Shown: one piece after another, positions 35,019 through 45,249 of the stretch
How the letters are laid out: each line of letters starts with the position of its first letter
How positions within the stretch are numbered: the stretch's first letter is position 1
Assembly (NCBI GenBank): GCA_964036155.1
Contig: OZ038422.1
Span: forward strand, 67,975,201 to 68,039,200
Direction: 5' to 3'
Source: Diploscapter coronatus
Taxonomy: Eukaryota > Nematoda > Chromadorea > Rhabditida > Rhabditidae
Length of the DNA stretch: 64,000 nt
Made by a program: the position numbers and the translations under genes
Notes under the pieces: generated by a model
What the model was told of the DNA's origin: nothing
The model's input: only the letters and a program-made list of their open reading frames with translations
Databases searched by the model: none

Positions 35019-36074
35019 TTGAAAATGAAGAGGAATAAGAAGTGAAATAGCTTACTTTCGACTCAAGTTGCTAAAATTATTGATTCTTTCTAATTGGCGG
35101 CGGCAATGCCAAAAGAATTTGAAGTTGATATTTGAAATGTGGTCGGATCTGATAACAAATGACTTTATAGTAAAGGTCGAATGAAGAGAATCTTTTATCA
35201 AAGAGTGTAGGAGAGATATGAATTTCGGAAATGAATTGGCAGCAGGTAAAGACAGAGCGAGAACAAAAGGCTACTGAAACGAGATAACGCGCAAAGTGAA
35301 GAGGGAAAATAGTGAGAAGCAGCGGAAATAGTGCTGTGGAGGAAGTAGCGATCGAGTGTGTAAAGAGAGGAAACGTCACATATTCGAAATCTCACGAAAC
35401 TGTTTGCTTGATGCCCTTTTTCGATTTGGTTTGATAATAAAAAGATGAAATTAATATTGCGTAAGTTTTGAATCTAATGATAATACACTCCGCGTCATGG
35501 AAATAGACAATCGGAGCATTTTATTTCATGCCCACGTCATTTCTGAACCATTTGATCTGAAATTTTGCACACATATTTTCTAATATATCTTCCATATATT
35601 TCTAGTTTCAGTGCGATTCGATTTACTTTAGTCTTTCTATGAAGTTTATTCTGAAATGTGTCCTTGACTATGGAAAATGGGCGATTCTTTGCCAAATTTT
35701 AGAAAAAAAAATCGTGCCCTGCATCTGCCATTTTTTCAGGAAAACCTAATTCCTATTTTGATAGCCAGGGCCGTCCAGAAATGATTTTTTGAATTTCAGA
35801 AAACAAAATGATCTTCAAAATTTTGGAAAACAACAGAAATGGGCAAAAATCGACAGAAATAAAAAAATTTCTGGACGGTCCTGATATGGGTTTTCGTGGT
35901 TTTATCTGGAAGATAAATAAGTGCAAAGACGAGCATTTTAGAGCATGCATGGTTATGAAAATTTCTTTAAATTGAACTATTCATTTATTAGTTAATACAT
36001 GATTTGTTGTTTATTTCAAAGATAATTTAGAAAATATTTTGAGATTTTTAGATTTATTGCCGTTCGTCGTTCAG
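35019..36074. other. Spacer with one small foldback
   Basis: 5' flank of the ABC transporter gene, partly purine-rich at 35.2-35.4 kb. Apart from the inverted repeat at 35766-35883 I see nothing I can support. Confidence 0.55.
35766..35883. repeat. Inverted repeat, arms about 18-22 bp
   Basis: cagggccgtccagaaatga at the left pairs with atttctggacggtcctg at the right, enclosing about 80 A-rich bases. MITE-sized and non-coding. Confidence 0.8.
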
Positions 36075-36603
36075 TTATCCCTTGCAGGATATCCAGGAAG
36101 TACCACGAGGAGGTAGACAAACATCACTTCCCGCCACACAATCACACACACCTGAAAATTAAAGTATTTAGATTTTTTTTTTTTAATTTATGAAGACGAT
36201 TTATTTCATTTATTCTTGTTATTTTCCCTATATTCTTTCAAATATTAAATTAAACGCCAAGTTTAGGTAACTTATTAAACTAAGTAAGATTGGAGATAGC
36301 ATATTAGGGAGCACATTTGCCTAACTAATATTGAATTAAAATGATACTGTACAGCCGTCGCTGACTTCTCATGTTTTCCAGCCATTGCTTCAAAGTCTGC
36401 CCGCCTGCTCCAAACTTACCCAATTCCGTCATCAAGGCGACATCCTCTTCGGCCTTGTCGACGATGTCCGAGATTTTTTCGTCCGTCCACTCGTCCGGAC
36501 TCGCCCATTCAGCAGACGCGAGGAAGGCGGAGAGAAGTTTCCCGACTTCTCGAAGATCGGGATTTACCAAACTGAAAATAGTTACCATTAGCCAGACAGT
36601 CAT
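36075..36603 (-). CDS. Small putative secreted protein with cysteine-containing tail, unknown function
   Basis: Two-exon model 36603-36348 and 36151-36075, in phase through a GT-AG intron, giving 110 residues. It starts with a short hydrophobic leader (MTVWLMVTIFSLV) that could be a signal peptide, has an acidic helical middle (DEWTDEKISDIVDKAEED) and ends in a tail with four Cys (CDCVAGSDVC then WISCKG). The exons are richer in G+C than their surroundings, which supports coding. I recognise no family. A second G+C-rich stretch at 36617-36728 reads as a basic/acidic peptide (EERADKTKSDADL), looks like another exon and is bounded by splice consensus, but it does not join this model in phase. 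The true 5' end may therefore differ. Confidence 0.5.
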
Positions 36604-37763
36604 TTGCTTTGTTTACCCGTCTATGGCTTCTCTTCTTCTTCAGCCATCCTTTGATCGTCCGTCCATCTGCGTTGTGTTTCTCCGTCAGGTCGGCGTCGGA
36701 TTTGGTCTTGTCAGCTCTTTCCTCTGAAATTTTTATAAAAATTATTTATCGCTGAAAAACAGATTTTAAAAATGCACATCGACATACTCTCCATTATAAA
36801 ATGGGAATGCCTTTCTCCCTAGCGGGAAAGGGGAGGCGCGCTATTTTTCTTTAAAAGATTCGCGTGCATCCCTGATCGTCATTCAGCATAGTGACAGAAC
36901 ATCGATATTGATACGCATAGAAAAAATAAAGGTATGCTCACCTTCTTATAATTTGCATGTCTCCATTAGAGCCCAAAGATTTAGACTTTGAAAATGTTCG
37001 ATTTAGGCGAACATTATTTGAGATACGATATCTGAAATTCAAATTTTAGGTTGAAAAATCGATTTGAGGATAAAAAAAATAGATGGAATGGTTCTGCTCT
37101 GAGATGTTTAGAGGAAATGGTTGGGAAAATGAAAGTCAGAGAGAGAATGATCGTTCACAAGACAGAAAAACGAAAAATTCAAATGGCAAAAAGTAAGGTA
37201 TCTGGACGATGTCTGAAAGAGCATATTTTGAAATAGAAAGATAAATCATCAATGTTTTGAGAATCCGAAATTCGATTGGACTTTCGTGCTTTCGAAAAAT
37301 TGGAGAATAATGAATGAAGGAGCAACATTGTATTAAATCGATTTTACTGTAAGAAAGTGGACAATGGTTGATGGAAAGTACCTGTATTGCACGATTCGAA
37401 TGTGAGAAAATTAAAAAAAAAAAAAAAAAAAAGACGATATTCAAAAAAAGAAGATAAGAGATCAGCAAGAGTGCTTTTTACTTGACGAAAAAAGACCGGG
37501 TCAACGAAATGATACAAGAGATGCAGAGCGAGTACAAAAACAAAGTGTTTCTGGTGCAGGTACCATTTACAATAAGATTTAAAAATCGGCGAAAGGGATT
37601 GAGAAGGAAAAAAGAAAATGCAAATGTTTCTCAAACAAAATCGTCGAATTTCGAATTCAACAGATGAATAATTTTGGGAATTCAGAATTAAATTTAGAGA
37701 ACGCAAGCTCCGTTTACTGCAAATGCGCGGCATTTATTGTTGATTGGAGAGAAAGTCGATGTT
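36604..37763. other. Spacer; possible upstream exon and a poly-A run
   Basis: 36617-36728 may be an upstream exon of the small gene (see there). A run of about 20 A lies at 37413-37432. No other gene supported. Confidence 0.45.
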
Positions 37764-38076
37764 CATGCAACCCTGATAGCAATCGCTTCAAATCAAGGTT
37801 TAATCAACTTCATACACTCTAAAGGATATTACAACCACATATCCGGAGATAATTGCAGTTGTGTAAAGTATGATTTTATATTTTTAAGGGTCGATCTCTA
37901 TTATAGAGACTCCTAATATAGGGGGACTTCTATTTTAGATATTAGGGCATTTAAAGAATCCCTTACTTGGTAACGAATTATTATGTAGTTTTACGTAAAT
38001 GAACATAACAAAATTGACGCAAGTAACCAAATGAGGTTGCCTAAATTCCATGGCAACATAGCCTTTCTAAAAATTC
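37764..38076. repeat. Dispersed repeat, copy A (0.31 kb)
   Basis: Begins gcaaccctgatagca and ends cctttctaaaaattc. It is nearly identical to 41196-41511 in the same orientation. The interior includes a short palindrome-like tctctattatagaga. It lies just upstream of the kelch gene. Confidence 0.93.
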
Positions 38077-38089
38077 ATTTTATATTTTT

Positions 38090-38170
38090 ACATTATTTTC
38101 CTACTCAAGATCTACAAAACAAAAAAATAATCATTCAATTTGATCTAGAAATAAGAAAGTTATGAATTTT
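38090..38170. repeat. Fragment of the intronic foldback element
   Basis: About 75 bases (cctactca.gatctacaaa through gatctagaaataagaaagtt) closely match 32470-32540 inside the large foldback element, showing that the family has other copies. Confidence 0.82.
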
Positions 38171-38279
38171 TTGTGATATTTCATCATTTCATTGCCAATG
38201 TTTCAAATAAAATGAATGATGTGTGTAATATCAGTTGAAAAGTTGAATTTTTACTAAAAGTAAAATAGCGTTAAAGCAA

Positions 38280-38420
38280 AGAGAAAAGTTCACGTACCCC
38301 TCCCACATTCGCCCCTCATTTGTCCCGTGTTCGTGTTCCTCGCGCATTCGTCTCGCATTCGTCCCGAGTAGGACCCGCATGACTCGGGATGAATGCGAGA
38401 GGAATACGCGAACTTTTTTC
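38280..38420. repeat. Inverted-repeat element with cattcg-rich arms
   Basis: The arm ending cattcgtcccgagt (about 38356-38369) pairs with actcgggatgaatg (about 38381-38394). The outer ends gagaaaagttcacgta and gcgaacttttttctg are also inverted matches. The left side carries several cattcgtc/cattcgcc units. Confidence 0.78.
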
Positions 38421-38545
38421 TGTGAGATTGATTTGTATGATATTCCCAATATTTGTCTTACTGACTAATATTAGTTCCCTTTATAACACGTGAGGAAGGC
38501 GTGATAGGCATCGGTTGAATTCGAGGTTAACAAAATTCAGTCAAA

Positions 38546-40531
38546 ATGAGTGGTGAACCTATGCCAACTTCTACAAGTTCTCTTTCCAAAATCGTAAGTT
38601 GAAATTTAAACTAATTTTCTGTAATGAATTATTTTTTTCAAAATGATGAAATTTTATCGGGAGCTTTTAGCAACTACCATCATTTGTTGAAATGTTGGAC
38701 GTTTCACAGAAGAATCTTATCAAAAATCTATGGAAGGCGGATGATTTATCGATTTCCGATAAAATCGATAGCATCGATGTATTTTCGAAGGAAATGCCTA
38801 AAGAAGCACGAGTGGAATATAGAAAATGGCGTTTTCTAATGGACCGATCGAGGGTAAACCAAGAAGAATTTTTTATTAATAAGAAATGCAAACGAAGTTT
38901 TAGATGCCAGATTTCTACGATTTTCAGAATGATCATGTTAAGAAAATTATCGCTGGGATGTTTGAGAAATATACCAATTTAGGTTATCCAATTATCTGCA
39001 AAACATAACTTATTTACTAGTTTAGAGGAATTTGCCCAGATAATAAATAGCATAAAGCCAGCTTTGAATAACCCAGATGCTTTCGATAAATGGATAAAGA
39101 ATGAAGAAGTCAAGTTCGAGGAACCTTTAATTCAGAAAGATATGAAAGGAGTATTAACTTCTCAATCGGTAAGTTATTATGTAAGGTTGATTACGTTTTA
39201 CCTTATGTTATATTATTTTCTGCCACCTAGAAAGATAATCAAATTTATTTCCCTTAGTAAAATGGTATTTTAAAAATAAATAATTCATTACTAAAATGGA
39301 AGTGATAATTTCAGAAAGGAATTGAAACCCCATTGATTAATAATACAATGAATGAGTTAGCCCGAAATATGAATAATTTGCAGATTGGTGGAGACAGCTC
39401 ATTCAATAATTTGCATAAAGTTTTATTTTGTTGTAAGGATTTATGTTGAAAGCTAAGTAAGACTTTGAAACGATTCGTAATAATTTAGTTTATTATCGAA
39501 ATAATAATGGTACATATGAAGGAAGAATATGCCTGTTCAATTCATCTACCTGCTCAGTCGAAGAGATTGCAAAATTTCACAATTATTATCTGCCATATCA
39601 AGTAGCAACTACGCAGAATAAAGTAAGTTCTTATATTCGTTATTTTGAATAGTTTCTTAAGCTTCAGATTTTTGCAATTAACCCATCTGAAAAATCATTC
39701 GAAATATATGACTTGAATACTCGACAAATTTCAAGAGGTCTTATCAACAAATCCATGAGTGATCGATTCGAAGAATTTTACAGGTCCAAATCCTCCTGAA
39801 TGGCTTAATTTTGCATCGGTGGCTTATTTCAAAGGCAAATTGTATTATTTGGGTGGACATACGAATCGAGTTGATGTAAGAAGATCGAATGAAAGTCCAT
39901 GGAATAATTTATTCAGATCTTAATGGATGGAACATGGCAAACAGGACCTGCTTTTCCTCTTCCAATTAGTGGTGCTCAAACAATAACATGCGATGAAATT
40001 TTATACGGTCACATTATGGCATATTCATTATTGTAATTGTGGATATTCAGTTATTGATGGAGAAAATAGTCAAAATATATATCGATTATCAGACGATAAA
40101 CGGGAATGGATTGAAGTTGGAGAACTTTCAGAAAAACGAGCCTTATTCGGAATTGCATCGCTGAATGGAATGATTTACATAACTGGAGGAGGAAGGTCGT
40201 TAATTTTGTATGGTAAATAATGTATCATTATATATTTAGTGGCACTAATATATTCAAATCCTGTCTGTGTTTCGATCCCTCAGTTCCAGTTGGTAGTCGA
40301 ATTTCTAGAATCACTGATATGAATTATACAAGAAAGAATCATTCTCTTGTTGCTGCGAATGGAAAATTGTATGCAATCGGAGGGTGAGCTGAGATTTTGC
40401 ATATCTTTATATGAAATATTTGTTAACTTGGATTTCACAGATTTTTCGATGGAGATTTTTGTGATTCAATTGAGGAATATGATCCACCAACGAATGAATG
40501 GCGTGAAGTCGGAAAAATTAACATAAAATAA
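38546..40531 (+). CDS. Kelch-repeat protein with a nematode-type N-terminal region, no BTB
   Basis: Twelve exons, all in phase: 38546-38593, 38671-38853, 38904-38982, 39026-39168, 39315-39432, 39462-39622, 39668-39737, 39784-39875, 39917-40007, 40051-40195, 40240-40383, 40441-40531; 454 residues. Residues 1-190 are helical and charged. The block LPSFVEMLDVSQKNLIKNLW with its IDSIDVFSKE continuation resembles the nematode SXP/RAL-2 (DUF148) pattern, but this is my inference. From about residue 200 the chain has kelch blades with LYYLGGH, IYITGGG and LYAIGG turns and W spacing, likely five or six blades. There is no BTB or BACK domain before the propeller, unlike KLHL ubiquitin adaptors. One intron (39433-39461) is only 29 bases and needs transcript support. 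Flanked by two copies of a 0.3-kb repeat. Probably a protein-binding scaffold; partner unknown. Confidence 0.85.
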
Positions 40532-40803
40532 AGTTTGATTATTATAATCTCAGATTTCATATAGAAATTTTATTTAATAGAATGTAAAATAATAATAATT
40601 TCGATGAACACTATACAGACAACTCTCGAAGACATTCAGTAGTGATGGGAGATAGCTGTACATACGATTATCTTATGAAAAAAGTAAAGCACAACCTGCA
40701 CATATAAACGAAATTCACTTGGGTTGTGCAACGGGAAAGATATCCATCAATCTATAATTATTAAAATGTTAAACTGACGTTATATTTATGTTGAAACTTT
40801 TCG

Positions 40804-40809
40804 AATAAA
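40804..40809 (+). terminator. Polyadenylation signal, kelch gene
   Basis: AATAAA about 270 bases after the kelch stop codon. Confidence 0.4.
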
Positions 40810-41195
40810 CATTATCAAAATTATAAGTTTTTATACACTTAATTTTTCTACGAAATTTTACCCTTCTGGCATATTTTAAGAGCCAAAATAGTCACTCTTT
40901 CAGAAAAGAGTAAATTCTACAGAATCGGGTGAATAGTACCGAAAAAGTAAGGGTGAACACTACAAAATAGGCTGGGTCGTACAAAAAAAAGATGAAAACT
41001 ATAAATGTGGTAAAAACTTGATTTTTTAGTCAGCTTGAAGCCTGAAAATTAGTCAAAGCGTCGTCCGAAAGCATCTGAAGTCCATAACGAGGACAATTAT
41101 CGTAGTTAGAAATGGGGTAAAAGTACAAATGCCTCAGTTTTTGGCGCAACGAAACTGATAACTACAGAAGGCCAAGAAACCCTTGAATTCGAAGC

Positions 41196-41511
41196 TCATG
41201 CGCAACCCTGATAGCAGTCGCTTCAAATCAAGATTTAATCAGCTCCATACACTCTAAAAGATATTATAACCACATATCCGGAGATAATTGCAGTTGTGTA
41301 AAGTATGATTTTATATTTTTAAGGGTCGATCTCTATTATAGAGACTCCTAATATAGGGGGACTTCTATTTTAGATATTAGGGCATTTAAAGAATCCCTTA
41401 CTTGGTAACGAACTAGTATGTAGTTTTACGTAAATGAACATAACAAAATTGACGCAAATAACCAAATGAGGTTGCCTAAATTCCATGGCAACATAGCCTT
41501 TCTAAAAATTC
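41196..41511. repeat. Dispersed repeat, copy B (0.31 kb)
   Basis: Direct copy of 37764-38076 with only scattered substitutions. Together they bracket the kelch gene about 3.4 kb apart. Confidence 0.93.
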
Positions 41512-41830
41512 TCTGCATGTTTGTGCTACATCATTTTCATTTAATTGTAACCAAAATAACTACAGATTAAGGTTACAAGAGGTTTATTTTCATCGCGATC
41601 ATACTATTGCTAATCTTATCGAACACAATTTTCATTTACGCATGAAATGGAGACTTTTTGTGCGAAGTTCGAAAGATCACACAGAAAAGTGCTATTTGAT
41701 TAGCCGAGAAAGGGAGAGGAGTGGCGAATTTTTCGAGTGAGTAATACCATTGATTGATTATTTAAATGCTATGAACGCTCATTTATTTTTTTGGTTTTAT
41801 TCGATTAGTGAGTTAATTTAAAAAAAAATA

Positions 41831-41836
41831 TTTCAG
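41831..41836 (+). promoter_or_regulatory. Unpaired splice acceptor, possible spliced-leader site
   Basis: A strong TTTCAG acceptor 30 bases before the RING-RRM start codon with no evident upstream coding exon. In nematodes this is where a spliced leader is added; a normal 5' UTR intron is the alternative. Confidence 0.4.
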
Positions 41837-41865
41837 GAGACCAGATTAATTGAACCTCAACATAA

Positions 41866-44723
41866 ATGGCTCGTAACGGTCAATTCGACTCGATCCTCGA
41901 ATGTTCCATTTGTACAAATAATTACAATGCAGATAGCCGATGCCCAATTATAGGAACCTGCGGGCACACGTAAGGATTTTCAATACTCTAGCAAATGAAT
42001 CTCACTTGAATATCTTTCTTTCAAAATCACTATCAACAGAAATTCTCCGTTATTATTTACGAAAATAATCGTGAGCCTTTCCAGGATTTGCAAAAGCTGC
42101 GTCCTAACTATCAGCAGAAACACTGTGAACCATTTTGGCTACCACGACTATTACAGAATGGCAGCGAATGCTGCAAAATGTCCATCCTGTCAAACCGATA
42201 GAGCTTTCGAGAAAATGACGCAGAATTACGGGTTAAAAGGTGGGCAAAATTAAATAAATGCGAAAGACTTTGGCTAAAAAACTAGTGGCAAGAATTGATA
42301 TGACTGGTTAGCCATTGGGTATTCAGTAATTCCAATCAATTTTAGGATAATGGTCATCCCTACCCTTTCTTACTATACCTATTCTTTCACATATTTTTCC
42401 TCATTTCTTGTTTTCTTCTCCTTTACTTTTTTCTTCTTCTTTTTCTCTTTCCTAATTTCTTTACATTTTAAGCTAAAAGATATGTTTAAACTTATTCAAT
42501 CGAGCTGAAAATTTGTCTTGTTTCTGGAAAAATAGGGACCCTTCATTTGACATCAAGATCAATTTTCCTAGATGAACAGATTGGGCTTCATTTTTATCGG
42601 ATAAAACCGGATTTTATTTATTTTTCGCAACTTTTTGTTCTATCTTTGGTGTTTATCTCTGACCAACCCTATCATATAAACCAAAAGTTGGCTCAAAACT
42701 TGAGAAATTGGCGCAATTTTCATTTTAGCTATACTATGTAGATATAGTTTAGGTATTATTGATTCCGTCATCAAATTGAAGAATGAGAACAATAACTTCA
42801 AAACGCAGCAGGAGACCAAAACCCGTGAGCACAGGCAGGCTCTGGATAGGATCAATAATGAAGTTGTATCGCTGAGAAATACGAAGCAGCAGAAGGAGTC
42901 TGAGATTGGAAAGCTCAAGAAGAGCATTGATGAGAAGGTTTGGATCAAATTATACTTCCAGCTTTACAAAGTATTCAATTTAGGATGAAATCATCGAGAA
43001 ATACGACAAAAAATTCAACGAGATAAAGAGGGATCATGAACGAGTAATTACTCAAATGACTTATGTAAGAATTAGATCTTATTCAAAACAAACATTTGTT
43101 ATTTTTATTGATTTATCGAATATCTGCTAGAGTTTCGGAAGTTAAAGTATACAACTCACATACAAATTGAACTTGATTATGAGTTTAGTTCTAGTTCAAA
43201 AGCTGCATTCGAAATTGTTGTTCTAATTTTAAAAGGCGCAGGTGGTTCCTCAAATTTCATACAACCGTGGGAAATATTGTTTCAAAATATCCTTGGGGAT
43301 GTAACTTAGAAATTAATGAAATAGAAAAAAAAAAAAAACCAAAAGATTTGAGCCCCAAAATGAACACGCTTTTGGAACAGGGCAGCTTTTCATTAGATTT
43401 AGCATCGGCTCAGATTAGGTCTTGGCACTCTGAGCTTGACTTGCTTCCTATTTTGGGGGGATCCCCGTACTATCACTTTTTGTACAGTGCCGCGCTTTTG
43501 CTCGCTATTTAATTTATTATGCTATTTTAGGTCATTTATGATAAAGCTAGAGAGCACAACGAGAAGCTGATGAAAATGACAACTGCCTACAACAAGTCGA
43601 TGGAAGATGCCGAAGACAAGATAAAGGCACTGAGGAAGCAGGTCGCCGAACTGAAACAGGCAAAGCTGAATGCTGACAAGAATATGCAAGAAGCAAACAG
43701 GCAGATCGAGACAATCAAGAAGAAACTCGAACAGAAGGAAATAGAGAAGGAAGTAGGTTTTGTTCGCCATGAAATTAGTTCAAACTCATCCTCGGATGAT
43801 CATTAGGCAAATACTGCTGATAACAGACAAAGTTCATACTTTTAGAGCGCCGATCTGCACTTATCAAATTTCAAGAATGAACTTACTCTCAAATCCAACT
43901 TGGATGATCTGGAAAAGAGTCTGAATCAAGCTGAAGTCATCGTGAATCAACCGGAAATTCCTTCCGAACCAAAGGAAACAAATACCATTGACGAGTTGCA
44001 GAAGGAAATCCAACTGCTAAAGGAGCAAATGAAGAATCAGCAGCTTGAGCAGAACATGGTGAGAACAGAATTTCGGAAGGAAGATAATTCAATTTTTAGG
44101 AGCAAACCACCAATTCCAATGAAGTTCAATCACCAGACGATAACATTCCAGCTTCGTCGAATACAAATTCTGTCAAAATTGAACCACCTCCGGGAAATTT
44201 GGGACAGGATAGGAACGATAAAGATAAGCCTATCACAAGTACTCCTACGAAATCAAAGGAAACTGTTGTAGTGAATAGCAACAAAGCAAAGGATAAGAAG
44301 GTCTTTAAAGTTGAATTGAGCCATTTTAAAAGAAATTTCAGACCTATGAAAATACAATTCTATCGGCGCCTGCGAAAGTTTTCGTCTATCCATTGGCCGA
44401 AGGAACAGGTATGCATCACTTGAAAAGCGAATTTGGAAAGTTCGGAAAAATTGGTTCTGCCTTTGTAAGTTGCTATTTTTCCCGTTGAGTTTAATAAATT
44501 TGATGATTAGATTGGAAAGAAAGAAGATGGCAAGTTGGCCGGCTTTGGATTCATTCGATTCAACAACAAAGATTCTGCCAAAGAAGCGATCAAGGAAATG
44601 CACAACAAAAAGGTACACTGCATAGCAATATTTATCACATGACAAAAATTGCAGTTCTTCGATTCGACATTGTGCGTGACTTATGATTTACCCCAGTCTT
44701 ATGCTGCGATTAAATTGGCATAA
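41866..44723 (+). CDS. RING finger - coiled coil - RRM protein, paralogue A
   Basis: Ten exons, all in phase: 41866-41969, 42085-42239, 42753-42937, 42984-43064, 43531-43752, 43846-44058, 44100-44300, 44342-44464, 44511-44612, 44655-44723; 484 residues. Residues 10-80 form a C3HC4 RING: CSIC, then TCGHTICKSC, then CPSC. Residues about 90-330 are charged with heptad-like spacing, a long coiled coil. A low-complexity linker with PPPG follows. The C-terminal 85 residues are an RRM with RNP2 (KVFVYPL) and RNP1 (GFGFIRF). I infer an E3 ubiquitin ligase that binds RNA or is guided by it. The order RING-coil-RRM recalls CNOT4, but CNOT4 has a C4C4 RING, a short linker and a CCCH finger, so orthology is doubtful. 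Head-to-tail paralogue at 45250-47351. Confidence 0.88.
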
Positions 44724-45249
44724 TTTTTCTGTTTTATTTGATATTTTACACTCTAGTATTTAGTAAGCAATAAATGTTCAAAGTTTCATGGAAGAGAATG
44801 TTGTTTGTTTGCTATCATTTTGCAAATAATTCTAAGAAACGGACACTATAAATTCAAGAAATGAATCATCAAGAATCAACTGAATCATACACGCATTTTC
44901 TATCGGTCAGAGAGAATCAAAGTAGATAAGTTTTTCGATATGAAGCGACTCAGGTTCGTTATCACGAAATTTAAGAGCATTTACTATTTCATTGCATCAT
45001 TTTCGCTTATTTAAGCGACATTTCAAAGTTATTCTGAGTTTAATAGTAGTGCCTCGTTTGGTTTTTGAGAGAATGAGATCGAAATCCAATTATAATCGGA
45101 TACATTGTTCTACAAAGGTTTCTATGTGAAACAGCTTACGTGAGAACGAGAGCAGAGTTTGCATTGGTTTCCCCTCTTTCCTCTTGCGTAGGCACCTGTA
45201 ATTTCCTCTTTGCACCTTGCAGATGTTTTTAATTTAGAAAAAATCTCAT
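44724..45249. other. Spacer between the RING-RRM paralogues
   Basis: Contains the AATAAA of paralogue A and about 0.5 kb of AT-rich DNA ending at the paralogue B start. Nothing else seen. Confidence 0.6.
44769..44774 (+). terminator. Polyadenylation signal, RING-RRM A
   Basis: AATAAA 46 bases after the stop codon, a normal spacing for a compact 3' UTR. Confidence 0.6.

Larger units (their letters stand above)
40532..41865. other. Spacer between kelch and RING-RRM genes
   Basis: Contains the kelch 3' flank, repeat copy B (41196-41511) and the RING-RRM 5' flank with a TTTCAG acceptor at 41831. No other gene. Confidence 0.6.
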
